A DNA stretch of 64,000 bases from Colimorpha sp045576855 (GTDB lineage Bacteria; Bacteroidota; Bacteroidia; Bacteroidales; P3), in NCBI GenBank assembly GCA_045576855.1, contig JAZNHG010000038.1, positions 1 through 64,000 of the forward strand, given 5' to 3'. Both the position numbers and the translations under genes were made by a program. The notes below the pieces were generated by a model. The model was not told where the DNA came from. It searched no databases and saw only the letters and a list, made by a program, of their open reading frames with translations. Positions 1 to 8,553 of this stretch are shown here, piece by piece (the stretch's first letter is position 1; every line of letters begins with the position of its first letter).

Positions 1-1
1 C

Positions 2-235
2 GCCAATGCCAACATCAGCCTCTACCCGAACCCCGCCAGCCACATGGTGACCATCAGCGGCATCGAGGGCACGGCCACCGTGACGGTGATCGACCTCAAC
101 GGCCGCCAGAACGGCCAGTGGCAAGTGGAGAACGGCGAGCTGACCATCGACGTGAGCACGATGGCCAAGGGTGCCTACTTCGTCCGTATCGCGGGCGAGA
201 GCACCGTGGCAGTGCGCAAGCTCGTGGTCAAGTAA
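2..235 (+). CDS. C-terminal fragment of a T9SS-secreted protein (type A sorting domain)
   Basis: The reading frame is open from the window edge and ends at TAA 233-235, so this is the last ~77 codons of a longer gene. The residues begin with a 'YPNPAS' motif, run through a beta-rich stretch ('VTVIDLNGRQ') and end 'GAYFVRIAGES...VRKLVVK'. This is the usual form of the type IX secretion system type A C-terminal sorting domain, which directs cargo across the outer membrane of Bacteroidetes and is then removed. The functional domain lies outside the window. A strong terminator follows at once. Confidence 0.85.
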   Translation, partial: ANANISLYPNPASHMVTISGIEGTATVTVIDLNGRQNGQWQVENGELTIDVSTMAKGAYFVRIAGESTVAVRKLVVK

Positions 236-261
236 CCCGAGGCCGACACACACTACACCCA

Positions 262-297
262 GCGGGGGGCACCGATTCGGCGCCCCCCGCTCTTTTT
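262..297 (+). terminator. Rho-independent terminator
   Basis: A nine-pair GC stem (GCGGGGGGC / GCCCCCCGC) with inner CCGA/TTCGG-type pairing is followed by CTCTTTTT. It lies 27 bp after the stop codon of the T9SS cargo gene. Confidence 0.85.
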
Positions 298-574
298 ATA
301 AATCAACAAACACCCCAGCCCAGCGTGCCGAAATCTATAACGCCAAGGGATAATGCGCTGCGCGTACCCGCCGCAGGCGGAATAATCTACAAGATCCACA
401 AGATCTCGCGACGCCGCAGGCGAGCAGGAGAATGTCTATAAAACAACAAAATACCCAGCCCAGCGTGCCGAAATCCATAACGCCAATGGATAATGCGCTG
501 CGCGTACCCGCCGCAGGCGGAATAATCTACAAGATCCACAAGATCTCGCGACGCCGCAGGCGAGCAGGAGAATG
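295..574. repeat. 140-bp tandem duplication (two copies)
   Basis: Two near-identical 140-bp units, about 295-434 and 435-574, share the run from 'cccagcccagcgtgccg' to 'gcgagcaggagaatg' with only a few substitutions. Each unit contains the palindromic word CCGCAGGCGG and an 'aagatccacaagatctcgcg' segment. No gene is seen in the units. A degenerate version of the last segment also appears inside the subtilase gene near 62056-62090. Confidence 0.85.
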
Positions 575-625
575 ATTGATCGATAAAGAGCCAGGATAGT
601 CCAGCCGGGAAGGGACAAAAAAAAG

Positions 626-699
626 TCGGGGTGAAAAGACTCGAACTTTCGACCCCTTGCACCCCATGCAAGTGCGCTAGCCAACTGCGCCACACCCCG
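626..699 (-). tRNA. tRNA-Pro (anticodon GGG)
   Basis: Read on the minus strand, the 7-bp acceptor CGGGGTG/CACCCCG (699-693 with 633-627), the D arm GCGC..GCGC, the anticodon arm CTTGC-ATGGGGT-GCAAG and a T arm with loop TTCGAGT fold into a full cloverleaf. The anticodon is GGG (proline), as in the E. coli loop CATGGGGTG. The discriminator base is A, and CCA is not encoded. A matching promoter lies upstream at 770-801. Confidence 0.92.
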
Positions 700-769
700 A
701 ACTTCTTTTCCCGTCGGAGCCTTGCGGCTCGTCGCGGAAAGGATGATTTCTGTCCTCTGAAATCGGGTG

Positions 770-801
770 CAAAAGTACTACTTTCCTCCGATATGGCCAA
801 A
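770..801 (-). promoter_or_regulatory. Bacteroidetes-type promoter of tRNA-Pro
   Basis: On the minus strand TTTG (801-798) is followed after 20 bp by TACTTTTG (777-770). This matches the TTTG/TAnnTTTG consensus of the Bacteroidetes housekeeping sigma factor, about 70 bp upstream of the tRNA. Confidence 0.75.
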
Positions 802-1175
802 TTTTTTTTCAAAAAAACATCATCTTTGTTTCCGTAATGTTGATATACAGTCGGTTGTGACGCGAAAAAAATCGGTCTACCACTGCTTGCGAGCCCTGCC
901 ATTCGGGTGCTCCGACGGCCGGCGCAGGCCGTTTTTGGGCTGTCGGCAGGTGGCGTGGAGGTGGGAGCAGAGCACCGTATGCGTGCAATCGGCTGAGTGC
1001 CAGCGTGTAGGCATGTGCCGCGGCGTGTTCCTGCCCCGTGCCGTGTGCCGCCCGCTCGGGCCCCGGCGGCGCGGCTGCAGCGCCGGGGGCCAACAGGGAT
1101 TTTTTTCGTACCCAAAATCGCCCCGAGGCTCCATACACCCCACCGTAACCCCCTCGGCCCCAGGTCGGCGCGCTA
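802..1175. other. Intergenic region without a recognised gene
   Basis: GC-rich DNA. The open frames here show no family resemblance, no ribosome binding site and no matching promoter. I see nothing beyond the tRNA promoter at its left edge and the repeat array at its right edge. Confidence 0.5.
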
Positions 1176-1250
1176 CCATGTCCTACTCATCGCCTACTAT
1201 TCGTCAACTCTTCCCCTTGTGAAAATTTTCTTGAGTAGGCAATAAGTAGT
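1176..1250. repeat. Degenerate 'cctactcat' array with inverted partner
   Basis: 'taccatgtcctactcatcgc' is followed by further ctact-like words and then by the inverse word 'gagtaggcaataagtag'. The same layout recurs at 46447-46545 and 63308-63398. This is the most degenerate of the three. Confidence 0.55.
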
Positions 1251-1298
1251 CGAATACTACGTTATGATAGGTGTAATAATAGTTAAAAATAGTTTCTT

Positions 1299-2084
1299 AT
1301 GGCTAAGCAAAGTGGTGGTTATCTGGGTGGTTTCAGCGGCAAGCTGGGGCCAGTGGTGGGATACATGTGGAATGGCAAATGGTGTGTGCGCAGCCTGCCG
1401 TCGATGGTGGGCAATCCGCGCACTGCCAAGCAGATGGAGCAGCGGGCGCTCTTCCGCGAGCAGGTGCAGCTGGCGGCGTCCATGCGCGACGGGGTGTCGC
1501 GGGGCTTGACGCTGGCGGCGCGCCAGTCGGGCATGACGGCGTACAACCTGTTTGTGAGCCTCAACCAGTCGGCCTTCGGGTCGGCCGGCGGTGCGCTGAG
1601 CGTGGCGTGGGAGCGGCTGGTGCTGAGCGTGGGGCCGGTGGGTCCGGTGGCTTTCGAGTCGGCCGCGGTCGACGAGCGCAATGTGCTGAAGGTAAGGTTT
1701 AAAGGCAGCGACCCGACGGTGCCGGGACGCCGCTCGTCGAGCGACGAGGTGCGCATCTATGTCTACTGCCCCGATGCGGCCGACGGGCGTCTGTCGGCCA
1801 CGGCCTACCGCTACGACAAGTCTATCGAGCTGATGCTGCCGTCGCATTTTGCCGGCCGCGAGCTGCATGTGTATGGTTTTGTGCAGAATGCCGCCGGCGA
1901 GGGGTCGGTGTCGGCCTATATCCCGCTGGCGGACGCGTCGGCCGCGACGACGGGCGAGGCGGTGTCCGAGGCGTCGGCTATGGCGAAAAAAGATTTGGCA
2001 CATAGCGCGGAAATGCGTACATTTGCAGAGTCGGACGGTGCCGATGCCGTCGGCGAAGAAGCAGATATACAATCAGATGGCTAA
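1299..2084 (+). CDS. DUF6266 family protein
   Basis: A 261-aa protein of unknown function. The N-terminus 'GGFSGKLGPVVGYMWNGK', the 'RSLP' motif and the 'T.KQ..QRALF' segment are typical of DUF6266, a family found in Bacteroidetes, often in several copies. A beta-rich central part follows. The last ~35 residues are low-complexity and Ala/Glu-rich, and they run through what looks like the promoter of the next gene. The stop overlaps radA by 8 bp. A second, diverged member lies at 11087-11809 and a C-terminal scrap at 13147-13194. Confidence 0.75.
   Translation: MAKQSGGYLGGFSGKLGPVVGYMWNGKWCVRSLPSMVGNPRTAKQMEQRALFREQVQLAASMRDGVSRGLTLAARQSGMTAYNLFVSLNQSAFGSAGGALSVAWERLVLSVGPVGPVAFESAAVDERNVLKVRFKGSDPTVPGRRSSSDEVRIYVYCPDAADGRLSATAYRYDKSIELMLPSHFAGRELHVYGFVQNAAGEGSVSAYIPLADASAATTGEAVSEASAMAKKDLAHSAEMRTFAESDGADAVGEEADIQSDG
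1995..2026 (+). promoter_or_regulatory. Promoter inside the DUF6266 3' end, for radA
   Basis: TTG at 1995-1997 (within TTTGG), a 20-bp spacer and TACATTTGC at 2018-2026 match the Bacteroidetes consensus. It lies 50 bp before the radA ATG, within DUF6266 coding sequence. Confidence 0.7.
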
Positions 2085-3678
2085 AACAAAGACCTATTAT
2101 TTCTGCCGCGAGTGCGGCTATCAGAGTGCCTCGTGGCTGGGGCGGTGTCCGGAGTGCGGCAAGTTCGGCACCTTCGACGAGGAGGTGGTGAAAGTGGAAA
2201 GCGGGAAGCGGAAAGTGGAGAACGGGACGCTGCTGTCGGTGCCCAAACGGCTGGACGAGGTGGAGTGCGGCGAGGTGCCGCGCCTGAGCACCCGCTGTGG
2301 CGAGCTGGACCGCGTGCTGGGCGGCGGCCTGGTGGCCGGCAGCCTGGTGCTGCTCGGCGGCGAGCCGGGCATAGGCAAGAGCACCCTGCTGCTGCAGTCG
2401 GCGCTGGCTATGAGTGGGGAGCGGAGAGCGGAGAGTGGGGAGTGGAGAGTGGAGAGTGGAGAGCGGAGAGCGGTGAGCGGAGAGCGGAGGTTGCGTCTGC
2501 TGTATGTCAGCGGTGAGGAGAGCGTGGAGCAAATCAAGATGCGTGCCGACAGGCTGTTGGAGAGTGGGGAGTGGAGAGTGGAAAGTGGAGAGCGGAGAGT
2601 GGAGAGTGGAGAGCGGAGAGTGGAGAGTGGAGTGCGGAGAGTGGAGAGTGGAGAGTGGAGAGTGGAGAGTGGAGAGCGGAGAGTGGAGAGTGGAGAGCAA
2701 CTGCCAACTGCCAACTGCCAACTGCCAACTACCCACAGCCAACTCTACCTTGTCAGCGAGACGGTCACGCAGCGTGTGATGGAGCACGTGGAAACGGTGA
2801 AACCCGATGTGCTGGTGGTGGACTCGATACAGACGATGACCACCGAGGTGCTGGAGTCGCCGGCGGGCAGCGTGGGACAGATACGCCAGTGCACCACCGA
2901 GTTCCAGCACTATGCCAAGTCGTCGGGCGTGCCGGTGCTGCTGGTGGGCCATATCACGAAGGACGGCACCCTGGCGGGCCCCAAGGTGATGGAGCACATA
3001 GTGGACGCGGTGTTGCAGTTCGAAGGCGACCGCAACTACGGCTACCGCACCCTGCGGGCCCTGAAGAACCGCTTCGGCTCGACGGCTGAGATGGGTATCT
3101 TCGAGATGCGCGAGGGGGGGCTGCACGAGGTGACCAACCCGAGCGAGCTGCTGCTGGGCCACCGCGACGCGAGCCTGAGCGGGGCGGCGGTGAGCGCCAC
3201 CCTGGAGGGGGTGCGTCCGCTGATGGTCGAGGTGCAGAGTCTGGTGAGTTCGGCCGTGTACGGCACGCCGCAGCGCAACGCCAACGGATTCGACCTGAGG
3301 CGTATGAATATGCTGCTGGCGGTGCTGGAGAAGCGCTGCGGATTCCGCCTGGGGGTGAAGGACGTCTTTCTGAACCTGGCGGGCGGGCTGCGTGTGAGCG
3401 ACCCGGCGCTGGACCTGGCTGTAGCCTGCTCCATACTGAGCAGCAACGTGGATATGGCCATCTCGCCGCGCGTATGCTTCGCGGCCGAGCTGGGCCTCAA
3501 CGGCGAGGTGCGGCCCGTGAGCCGCGTGGAGCAACGCATTGCCGAGGCCGACCGGCTGGGCTTCGAGCGCATCTTCGTCAGCAAGTACCACCGGCGCGAG
3601 CTCGACGCACGGCGCTACGGCATCGAAATCGTCAGTGTGGGTGTCATCGAAGATGCCTTCCGGGCGCTGTTCGCCTAG
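2077..3678 (+). CDS. radA: DNA repair protein RadA, with in-frame repeat insertions
   Basis: A RecA-like ATPase of recombination intermediate processing. In order: a C4 zinc finger (CREC...CPEC, residues ~10-26), Walker A GGEPGIGKST (~94-103), the 'LYVSGEES' segment, the RadA motif KNRFG (~330) and a Lon-type C-terminal domain. The start is ATG 2077, giving 533 aa against about 455 usual. The excess is explained by inserts of 7-aa repeats (VESGEWR/VESGERR) at 2412-2490 and 2560-2741, plus a smaller one near 2191-2225. The large ones fall just after the helix behind Walker A and just after 'IKMRADRL'. Core motifs remain intact, so the protein is probably functional. Confidence 0.93.
   Translation: MAKTKTYYFCRECGYQSASWLGRCPECGKFGTFDEEVVKVESGKRKVENGTLLSVPKRLDEVECGEVPRLSTRCGELDRVLGGGLVAGSLVLLGGEPGIGKSTLLLQSALAMSGERRAESGEWRVESGERRAVSGERRLRLLYVSGEESVEQIKMRADRLLESGEWRVESGERRVESGERRVESGVRRVESGEWRVESGERRVESGEQLPTANCQLPTTHSQLYLVSETVTQRVMEHVETVKPDVLVVDSIQTMTTEVLESPAGSVGQIRQCTTEFQHYAKSSGVPVLLVGHITKDGTLAGPKVMEHIVDAVLQFEGDRNYGYRTLRALKNRFGSTAEMGIFEMREGGLHEVTNPSELLLGHRDASLSGAAVSATLEGVRPLMVEVQSLVSSAVYGTPQRNANGFDLRRMNMLLAVLEKRCGFRLGVKDVFLNLAGGLRVSDPALDLAVACSILSSNVDMAISPRVCFAAELGLNGEVRPVSRVEQRIAEADRLGFERIFVSKYHRRELDARRYGIEIVSVGVIEDAFRALFA
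2412..2490 (+). repeat. Heptamer repeat insertion 1 in radA
   Basis: Tandem 7-mers of the type AGAGTGG/AGAGCGG, encoding SGERRAESGEWR-like residues, interrupt radA between 'LLLQSALAM' and 'LLYVSGEES'. These two segments are normally separated by only a few residues. Confidence 0.85.
2560..2741 (+). repeat. Heptamer repeat insertion 2 in radA
   Basis: About 180 bp, mainly of the 7-mer AGAGTGG and its variants, which makes a 21-bp/7-aa protein period (VESGEWR). It ends with four copies of the heptamer CAACTGC. The reverse-complement word array occurs between genes at 50785-50818 and in the protease gene at 58648-58678. Confidence 0.88.
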
Positions 3679-3696
3679 CGGCGGATTCATTCTTGT

Positions 3697-3746
3697 TCTA
3701 CGGAGGCTGGGAGGAAAGGAGATTGATTCCTCCTGCCCTCCGTAGA
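3697..3746. repeat. Intergenic palindromic element (TCTACGGAGG type)
   Basis: TCTACGGAGG ... CCTCCGTAGA with inner GGAGGAA/TTCCTCC pairing forms an imperfect 50-bp hairpin. A closely similar element lies in frame inside the ygiQ gene at 24698-24750. Confidence 0.75.
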
Positions 3747-3795
3747 TAATAATCACGTGTTTCGAGGGGATGAAGAAAAAGGCTGTTGAAAAAAG

Positions 3796-3828
3796 TTTTG
3801 CCGGATGGCGTTTTTTTTGTATATTTGC
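3796..3828 (+). promoter_or_regulatory. Promoter of the arginine deiminase gene
   Basis: TTTTG at 3796-3800, a 19-bp spacer and TATATTTGC at 3820-3828 match the Bacteroidetes consensus, about 60 bp before the ATG. Confidence 0.75.
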
Positions 3829-3889
3829 ATTTTCACAGCATCGTGTGCCTGATGGGCAAGATGCTGGGTGTGAATGTATAATATAGTAT

Positions 3890-5137
3890 ATGGGTATAAA
3901 GAATATAACTCCGTGTAAGGTAAATGTGGCCTCCGAGACAGGCCGACTGCGTGCCGTGCTTCTTCACCGCCCGGGCGTGGAAATAGAACGCATGACGCCG
4001 CTCAACGCCGCGCATGCCCTGTATAGCGATATCCTGAACAAGCCGATTGTGGACACCGAGTACCACTACTTCAGCGGTGTGCTGGAGAAATGGACCGACG
4101 TCTACTATGTGGAAGACATCTTGGAGCAGCAGCTGGAGGACGCCGAGGTGCGCCGCCATCTGGTGGAAGAGAGCTGCGACATGGACAATTGCGACGACGA
4201 CCTGGCCGAGCAGCTGATGGATTTGGACTCCAAACGGCTGGCCCAGGTGCTGATAGAGGGCTACGAAGACCCCGAGTGGGACGGCACCGACGAGGAGCGC
4301 TACCTGCTGAAGCCGCTGTACAACCTTTTCTTCACCCGCGACGCCTCGAGCACCGTCTACAACCGTGTGCTCATCAATTCGATGAGTTTCGAGGTACGCG
4401 AGCGTGAGACCCTTATCTACGAGGCTATTTTCAAGCACTTCTTCAAGGTGGACACCCTCAACGCGATGGCCTGGGACCGCGACGCACGCACCGAGGGCGG
4501 CGACGTGCATATCGCCGCGCCCAACCTGCTGTGCATCGGTCAGGGCATACGCACCAACACGAAAGGTATCAAGTATCTGGCTCAGGCTTTGGGGCAGCAG
4601 AACGCTCCATTCCACATACTGGTGCAGGAGCTGCCGAAGAGTCCGGAGAGTTTCATCCATCTGGACATGGTGTTCACCTTCCTGGGCAAGCACCAGTGCA
4701 TGGCCTTCGAGCCGATGCTGAAGAAGACGGGCCTCTTTGCCGGCAAGGACACCACACTGATAACCATCGAGAAAGGCAACATCAGCTACACCAAGTTTCC
4801 CAACATCGTCAAGGGCTTGGAGCATTTGGGGTGGGAGATAGAGCCTGTGATAGGTGGTGGGAGCGACCCGTGGGTGCAGCTGCGTGAGCAGTGGCACTCG
4901 GGGGCCAACTTCTTCTCGCTGGGCGATGGCAAGGTGATGGGCTACCGTCGCAACACGCACACCATCGACGCCTTGGACAAGGCCGGCTTCGCGGTGCTGA
5001 AGGCCGAGGACATCGTGGAGGGCCGTGTGCGGATGGAAGACTACGACAAGTTTGTGGCCGCCTTCCCGGGCAGCGAACTGCCCCGCGCCGGCGGCGGCGC
5101 CCGCTGCATGACGATGCCGATACTACGCGATGAGTGA
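3890..5137 (+). CDS. arcA: Arginine deiminase
   Basis: Hydrolyses arginine to citrulline and ammonia. The 415-aa length and the motifs of the guanidino-group-modifying superfamily are present: FTRD (~145), EGGDVH (~202), HLDMVF (~257) and the C-terminal catalytic cysteine in ARCMTMP (~407). No ornithine carbamoyltransferase or carbamate kinase gene is adjacent, so the rest of the pathway, if present, is elsewhere. It has its own promoter, 56 bp before a downstream membrane-protein gene. Confidence 0.88.
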   Translation: MGIKNITPCKVNVASETGRLRAVLLHRPGVEIERMTPLNAAHALYSDILNKPIVDTEYHYFSGVLEKWTDVYYVEDILEQQLEDAEVRRHLVEESCDMDNCDDDLAEQLMDLDSKRLAQVLIEGYEDPEWDGTDEERYLLKPLYNLFFTRDASSTVYNRVLINSMSFEVRERETLIYEAIFKHFFKVDTLNAMAWDRDARTEGGDVHIAAPNLLCIGQGIRTNTKGIKYLAQALGQQNAPFHILVQELPKSPESFIHLDMVFTFLGKHQCMAFEPMLKKTGLFAGKDTTLITIEKGNISYTKFPNIVKGLEHLGWEIEPVIGGGSDPWVQLREQWHSGANFFSLGDGKVMGYRRNTHTIDALDKAGFAVLKAEDIVEGRVRMEDYDKFVAAFPGSELPRAGGGARCMTMPILRDE

Positions 5138-5193
5138 TGAGTAATGGGTTTTAATGAAATTAACATATCAACGTATCAACATACCAACTTTAA

Positions 5194-8100
5194 ATGAAAC
5201 AATACCACGTTGCTAACAACATTATCGGGTGGGTAATCTGTTTGATTGCCTGCGCGGTGTACATCATGACGGCGGAGGCTACGGCGTCGTGGTGGGATTG
5301 CGGCGAGTATATCGCTACCGCCTTTAAACTGCAAGTGGGTCATCCCCCGGGAGCCCCCACCTTCCAACTCATCGGACGTCTGTTCTCCATGTTCTCCAGT
5401 CCGGAGAATGCCGCCCATGCCGTCAATATCATGTCGGCCGTCTGCAGCGGATTCACCATCCTGTTCCTCTTCTGGGGTATCACCCTGCTGGGCAAGCACC
5501 TGCTGCCCGACCCGAAGAACCCCTCGCTGAAGGACTGGCGCACGTGGGCCGTCTTTGCCTCGGGCGTGGTGGGTGCGCTGGCTTACACCTTCAGCGACAC
5601 CTTCTGGTTTTCGGCCGTCGAGGGCGAGGTCTACGCCATGTCGTCGTTCTTTACGGCGCTGGTGTTCTGGGCCATACTGAAGTGGGAAGAGCAGAGCGAC
5701 GACCCGCGGAGTCTGCGCTGGCTGATACTCATCTCGTTGCTGGTGGGTGTGGCCATCGGTGTGCACCTGCTGAATCTGCTGACGGTGCCGGCTATCTTCT
5801 ACGTCGTGTACTTCAAGAAGTGGCCCAAGACTACCTGGAAAGGTTTTATCGTTACCGGCGTGCTGAGCGTCATTACGTTGGGTGTCATCCTGTGGGGTAT
5901 CATTCCCGGTATAGTCAATATCGACTCGGCTATCGACGTCTTCTTTGTCAACACGCTGGGTCTGCCGTTCAATAGCGGCACCATTGTCTATTTCATCCTC
6001 ATCGCCGTCCTGGTGATATGGGGCCTGTGGTACACCCACCGGAAGCAGAAGCCCGTATGGAACGCCGCCGTGCTGAGTTTTGCCATGCTGGTCATCGGCT
6101 ACTCTACCTTCTTCGTGCTCGTGATTCGTGCCAACACCAATACGCCGCTCAACGAGAATGCGCCGAAGGATGCCGTGGCTATGCGCGCCTACCTGGGCCG
6201 CGAGCAGTATGGCGACACGCCGCTCTTCAGCGGTCAGTTCTACACCGCCGGGCGGCCTATCAACGTGAAGCAGGGCTACACCAAGTATGTGCGTGGCAAG
6301 AACGAGGAGGGCAAGGACCGCTACATTGTGGCTTCGCACGCCCAGAAAGCCATCTATCGCGAGCAGCATACGGGTGTGTTCCCCCGCATGTGGAGCGACG
6401 ACAAGGACCGCCGTCATCCGCAGTTCTACGAGTACTGGGCCGGCAAGGTCTATGGAGACCAGAAACCCACCAGTGCGCAGAACCTCAAGTTTTTCAACCG
6501 CTACCAGTTGGGCTGGATGTACTGGCGCTACTTCATGTGGAACTTCGTCGGTCGACAGAACGACGAGCAGGGCCATTATTTCAACGAGGACGGTTCGCGT
6601 GACTATCTGCACGGCAACTGGCTCAGCGGCATCAAGTTCATCGACGAGGCCCGCTTGGGTCCGCAGGACAACCTGCCCGAGGCAATGGAGCAGAACAAGG
6701 CACGTAACAAGTACTATATGCTGCCCCTGTTGCTGGGTATCATTGGCTTGATTTATCACATCCGCAAGCACCCGAAGGATGCCTTCATCGTCTTCATCAT
6801 GTTCTTCATGACGGGACTGGCCATCGCCATCTACCTGAACATGCCGCCGCGTCAGCCGCGTGAGCGCGACTATGCCTTTGTGGGTTCGTTCAGCTTCTTC
6901 GCCATGTGGATAGGGTTTGCGGTGATGGCCCTGACGGAATGGATCAGCAAGCTCTTCAAGAAGAACCAGGAGAAGGCACCGAGGGTGGTGCTGCCGCTGG
7001 TCTTCGTGGCCTGCATGGCTGCCGCCCCCTGTTTGATGGCCGCCGAGAACTGGGACGACCACGACCGCTCGCAGAAGTATGCCGCGCGCGACTTCGCTCA
7101 GAACTACCTCAAGAGCATGAACGACAACAGCATCTTGATTACCTTCGGCGACAACGACACCTTCCCGTTGTGGTATGCCCAGGAGGTGGAGGGCACGCGT
7201 ACCGACGTGCGCATACTCAACTTCACTCTGAGTGGCATGTACTGGTATGTGGAGCAACTCTACAACAAACTCTACGAGAGCGAGGCGTTGCCCTTCACGC
7301 TGCCCAAGGAGTTCTACGGCCTGGGTAAGGACGCTACCTACATCCTGGACCGCAGTCAAGAGTATTTGGAGGTGACAGATGTGCTGGCGTTGCTGCGCGA
7401 CCATCCCGACCGCTTCACTATGGGCACGGGCGACGACAAGGTGATGTTCATTCCGACCAAGCGCTTTAAGATAACCCTCGATATCCCCGCGCTGGTGGAG
7501 AAGGGTGTTATCCCCGCCGAGATAGCCGACCAGGTGGATCCCGTGATACGCTGGGAAATCAACCGTCCGGTTCTGTATCGCCATCATCTGATGCTGCTTG
7601 ATATCTTGGGTACCAACAAGTTTATGCGCGATATCAATGCCATGAACCCCAACACCCAAGGTATTCCTGAAGTTTTCCCGCCGGTGCGCACCTATAATGT
7701 GCAGGATGGTATGAACTATAAGTTCCTGCCCTATCCGCGCCAGAAGCGCTTCACCGACCGTTCGGCTGACTATTTCATCAACGGTGTGGATGGCGAGAAA
7801 CTGAAGTGGGGCAACCTGAATAGCGATATCTACGTCGATCCTATCAGTCAGAATATGGGAGTCGTGCAACGCCAGACGATGGTGATGCTGGCCTCCTATG
7901 AGGCTGACAACGGACGCATGGATAACGCCCGTGCACTGCTCGATGCCGCTCAAGAGGCGTTCCCCGCCAAGAACTTCCCCATCGACGTTTACTCCGTCTA
8001 CATCTATACCGGCAGCAACTCCCATGTTGATGTGGTGCAGCTCTACCGCAAGGTGTACGGCGACGAGCGTGCCACCCAGCTCTGGAACGACGCCTTCCGC

Positions 8101-8286
8101 TTCTACAGCCAGGAAGTCGCCTACCTGCAGCAGTTCCGTGGCGACAAGATGAGTGGCGTGCGCAGCACCTTGCAGAACGACCTCCAGATAGTAGGTCTGC
8201 TCAGCGATATGGCTCGCATCTCGCTTGGCAACGACACCCTCGCAGCCCAAGCGGAAGCCTTGCTGGGACAGTTCGGAACTTATTAA
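5194..8286 (+). CDS. DUF2723 / GT117-type multi-pass membrane protein
   Basis: 1030 aa. The first ~600 residues hold about a dozen hydrophobic segments. The N-terminal signature 'SWWDCGEYIATAFKLQVGHP' with the acidic 'DCGE' in the first loop is diagnostic of DUF2723, annotated in CAZy-type schemes as glycosyltransferase family 117 and related to protein O-mannosyltransferases. The C-terminal ~400 residues are soluble and probably periplasmic. It is likely to act in envelope glycosylation; the substrate is unknown. The upstream gap has a few 8-bp 'atcaacgt'-like words. Confidence 0.8.
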   Translation: MKQYHVANNIIGWVICLIACAVYIMTAEATASWWDCGEYIATAFKLQVGHPPGAPTFQLIGRLFSMFSSPENAAHAVNIMSAVCSGFTILFLFWGITLLGKHLLPDPKNPSLKDWRTWAVFASGVVGALAYTFSDTFWFSAVEGEVYAMSSFFTALVFWAILKWEEQSDDPRSLRWLILISLLVGVAIGVHLLNLLTVPAIFYVVYFKKWPKTTWKGFIVTGVLSVITLGVILWGIIPGIVNIDSAIDVFFVNTLGLPFNSGTIVYFILIAVLVIWGLWYTHRKQKPVWNAAVLSFAMLVIGYSTFFVLVIRANTNTPLNENAPKDAVAMRAYLGREQYGDTPLFSGQFYTAGRPINVKQGYTKYVRGKNEEGKDRYIVASHAQKAIYREQHTGVFPRMWSDDKDRRHPQFYEYWAGKVYGDQKPTSAQNLKFFNRYQLGWMYWRYFMWNFVGRQNDEQGHYFNEDGSRDYLHGNWLSGIKFIDEARLGPQDNLPEAMEQNKARNKYYMLPLLLGIIGLIYHIRKHPKDAFIVFIMFFMTGLAIAIYLNMPPRQPRERDYAFVGSFSFFAMWIGFAVMALTEWISKLFKKNQEKAPRVVLPLVFVACMAAAPCLMAAENWDDHDRSQKYAARDFAQNYLKSMNDNSILITFGDNDTFPLWYAQEVEGTRTDVRILNFTLSGMYWYVEQLYNKLYESEALPFTLPKEFYGLGKDATYILDRSQEYLEVTDVLALLRDHPDRFTMGTGDDKVMFIPTKRFKITLDIPALVEKGVIPAEIADQVDPVIRWEINRPVLYRHHLMLLDILGTNKFMRDINAMNPNTQGIPEVFPPVRTYNVQDGMNYKFLPYPRQKRFTDRSADYFINGVDGEKLKWGNLNSDIYVDPISQNMGVVQRQTMVMLASYEADNGRMDNARALLDAAQEAFPAKNFPIDVYSVYIYTGSNSHVDVVQLYRKVYGDERATQLWNDAFRFYSQEVAYLQQFRGDKMSGVRSTLQNDLQIVGLLSDMARISLGNDTLAAQAEALLGQFGTY

Positions 8287-8291
8287 CACGT

Positions 8292-8549
8292 ATGAATAAG
8301 AAAAGCCGACAACCGAAGCAGAAGAAGTACACGCTGACGCTCAGCGAGGCCGAGGTACACCGCCTGACGGCCTACGCTGAGGCTGGCGGAATAGACCGGC
8401 CTGCGGCGTTGCACCGTATCGTCAGCCAAGTGCTGCGACAGTACAGCGCCGCTCCGACCGCTCAGCGCGACAAGCGTCAGTTGGGCCTCTTCGATTCTGT
8501 GCAGATCGACATTTTCAATAATACCGTCAAAGTAAATCATCAAGAGTAG
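8292..8549 (+). CDS. Small basic protein, possible ribbon-helix-helix
   Basis: 85 aa, 5 bp after the DUF2723 gene and 4 bp before atpB. A basic N-terminus (KKSRQPKQKK) leads into 'YTLTLSEAEVHRLTAYAEAG', a strand-helix-helix pattern reminiscent of ribbon-helix-helix DNA-binding proteins. I recognise no specific family. Tight spacing on both sides suggests co-transcription. Confidence 0.55.
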   Translation: MNKKSRQPKQKKYTLTLSEAEVHRLTAYAEAGGIDRPAALHRIVSQVLRQYSAAPTAQRDKRQLGLFDSVQIDIFNNTVKVNHQE

Positions 8550-8553
8550 AATT

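Noticed and set aside
840..1290. Genes in the GC-rich gap after tRNA-Pro
   Set aside because: Open frames on both strands overlap each other, lack ribosome binding sites and resemble no family.
1978..3756. Long minus-strand open frame opposite radA
   Set aside because: It is a shadow of radA: GC-rich codon bias keeps the opposite strand open, and the residues are low-complexity without family features.
5176..8289. Long minus-strand open frame opposite the DUF2723 gene
   Set aside because: The plus-strand frame has clear membrane segments and family motifs; the opposite frame has none.
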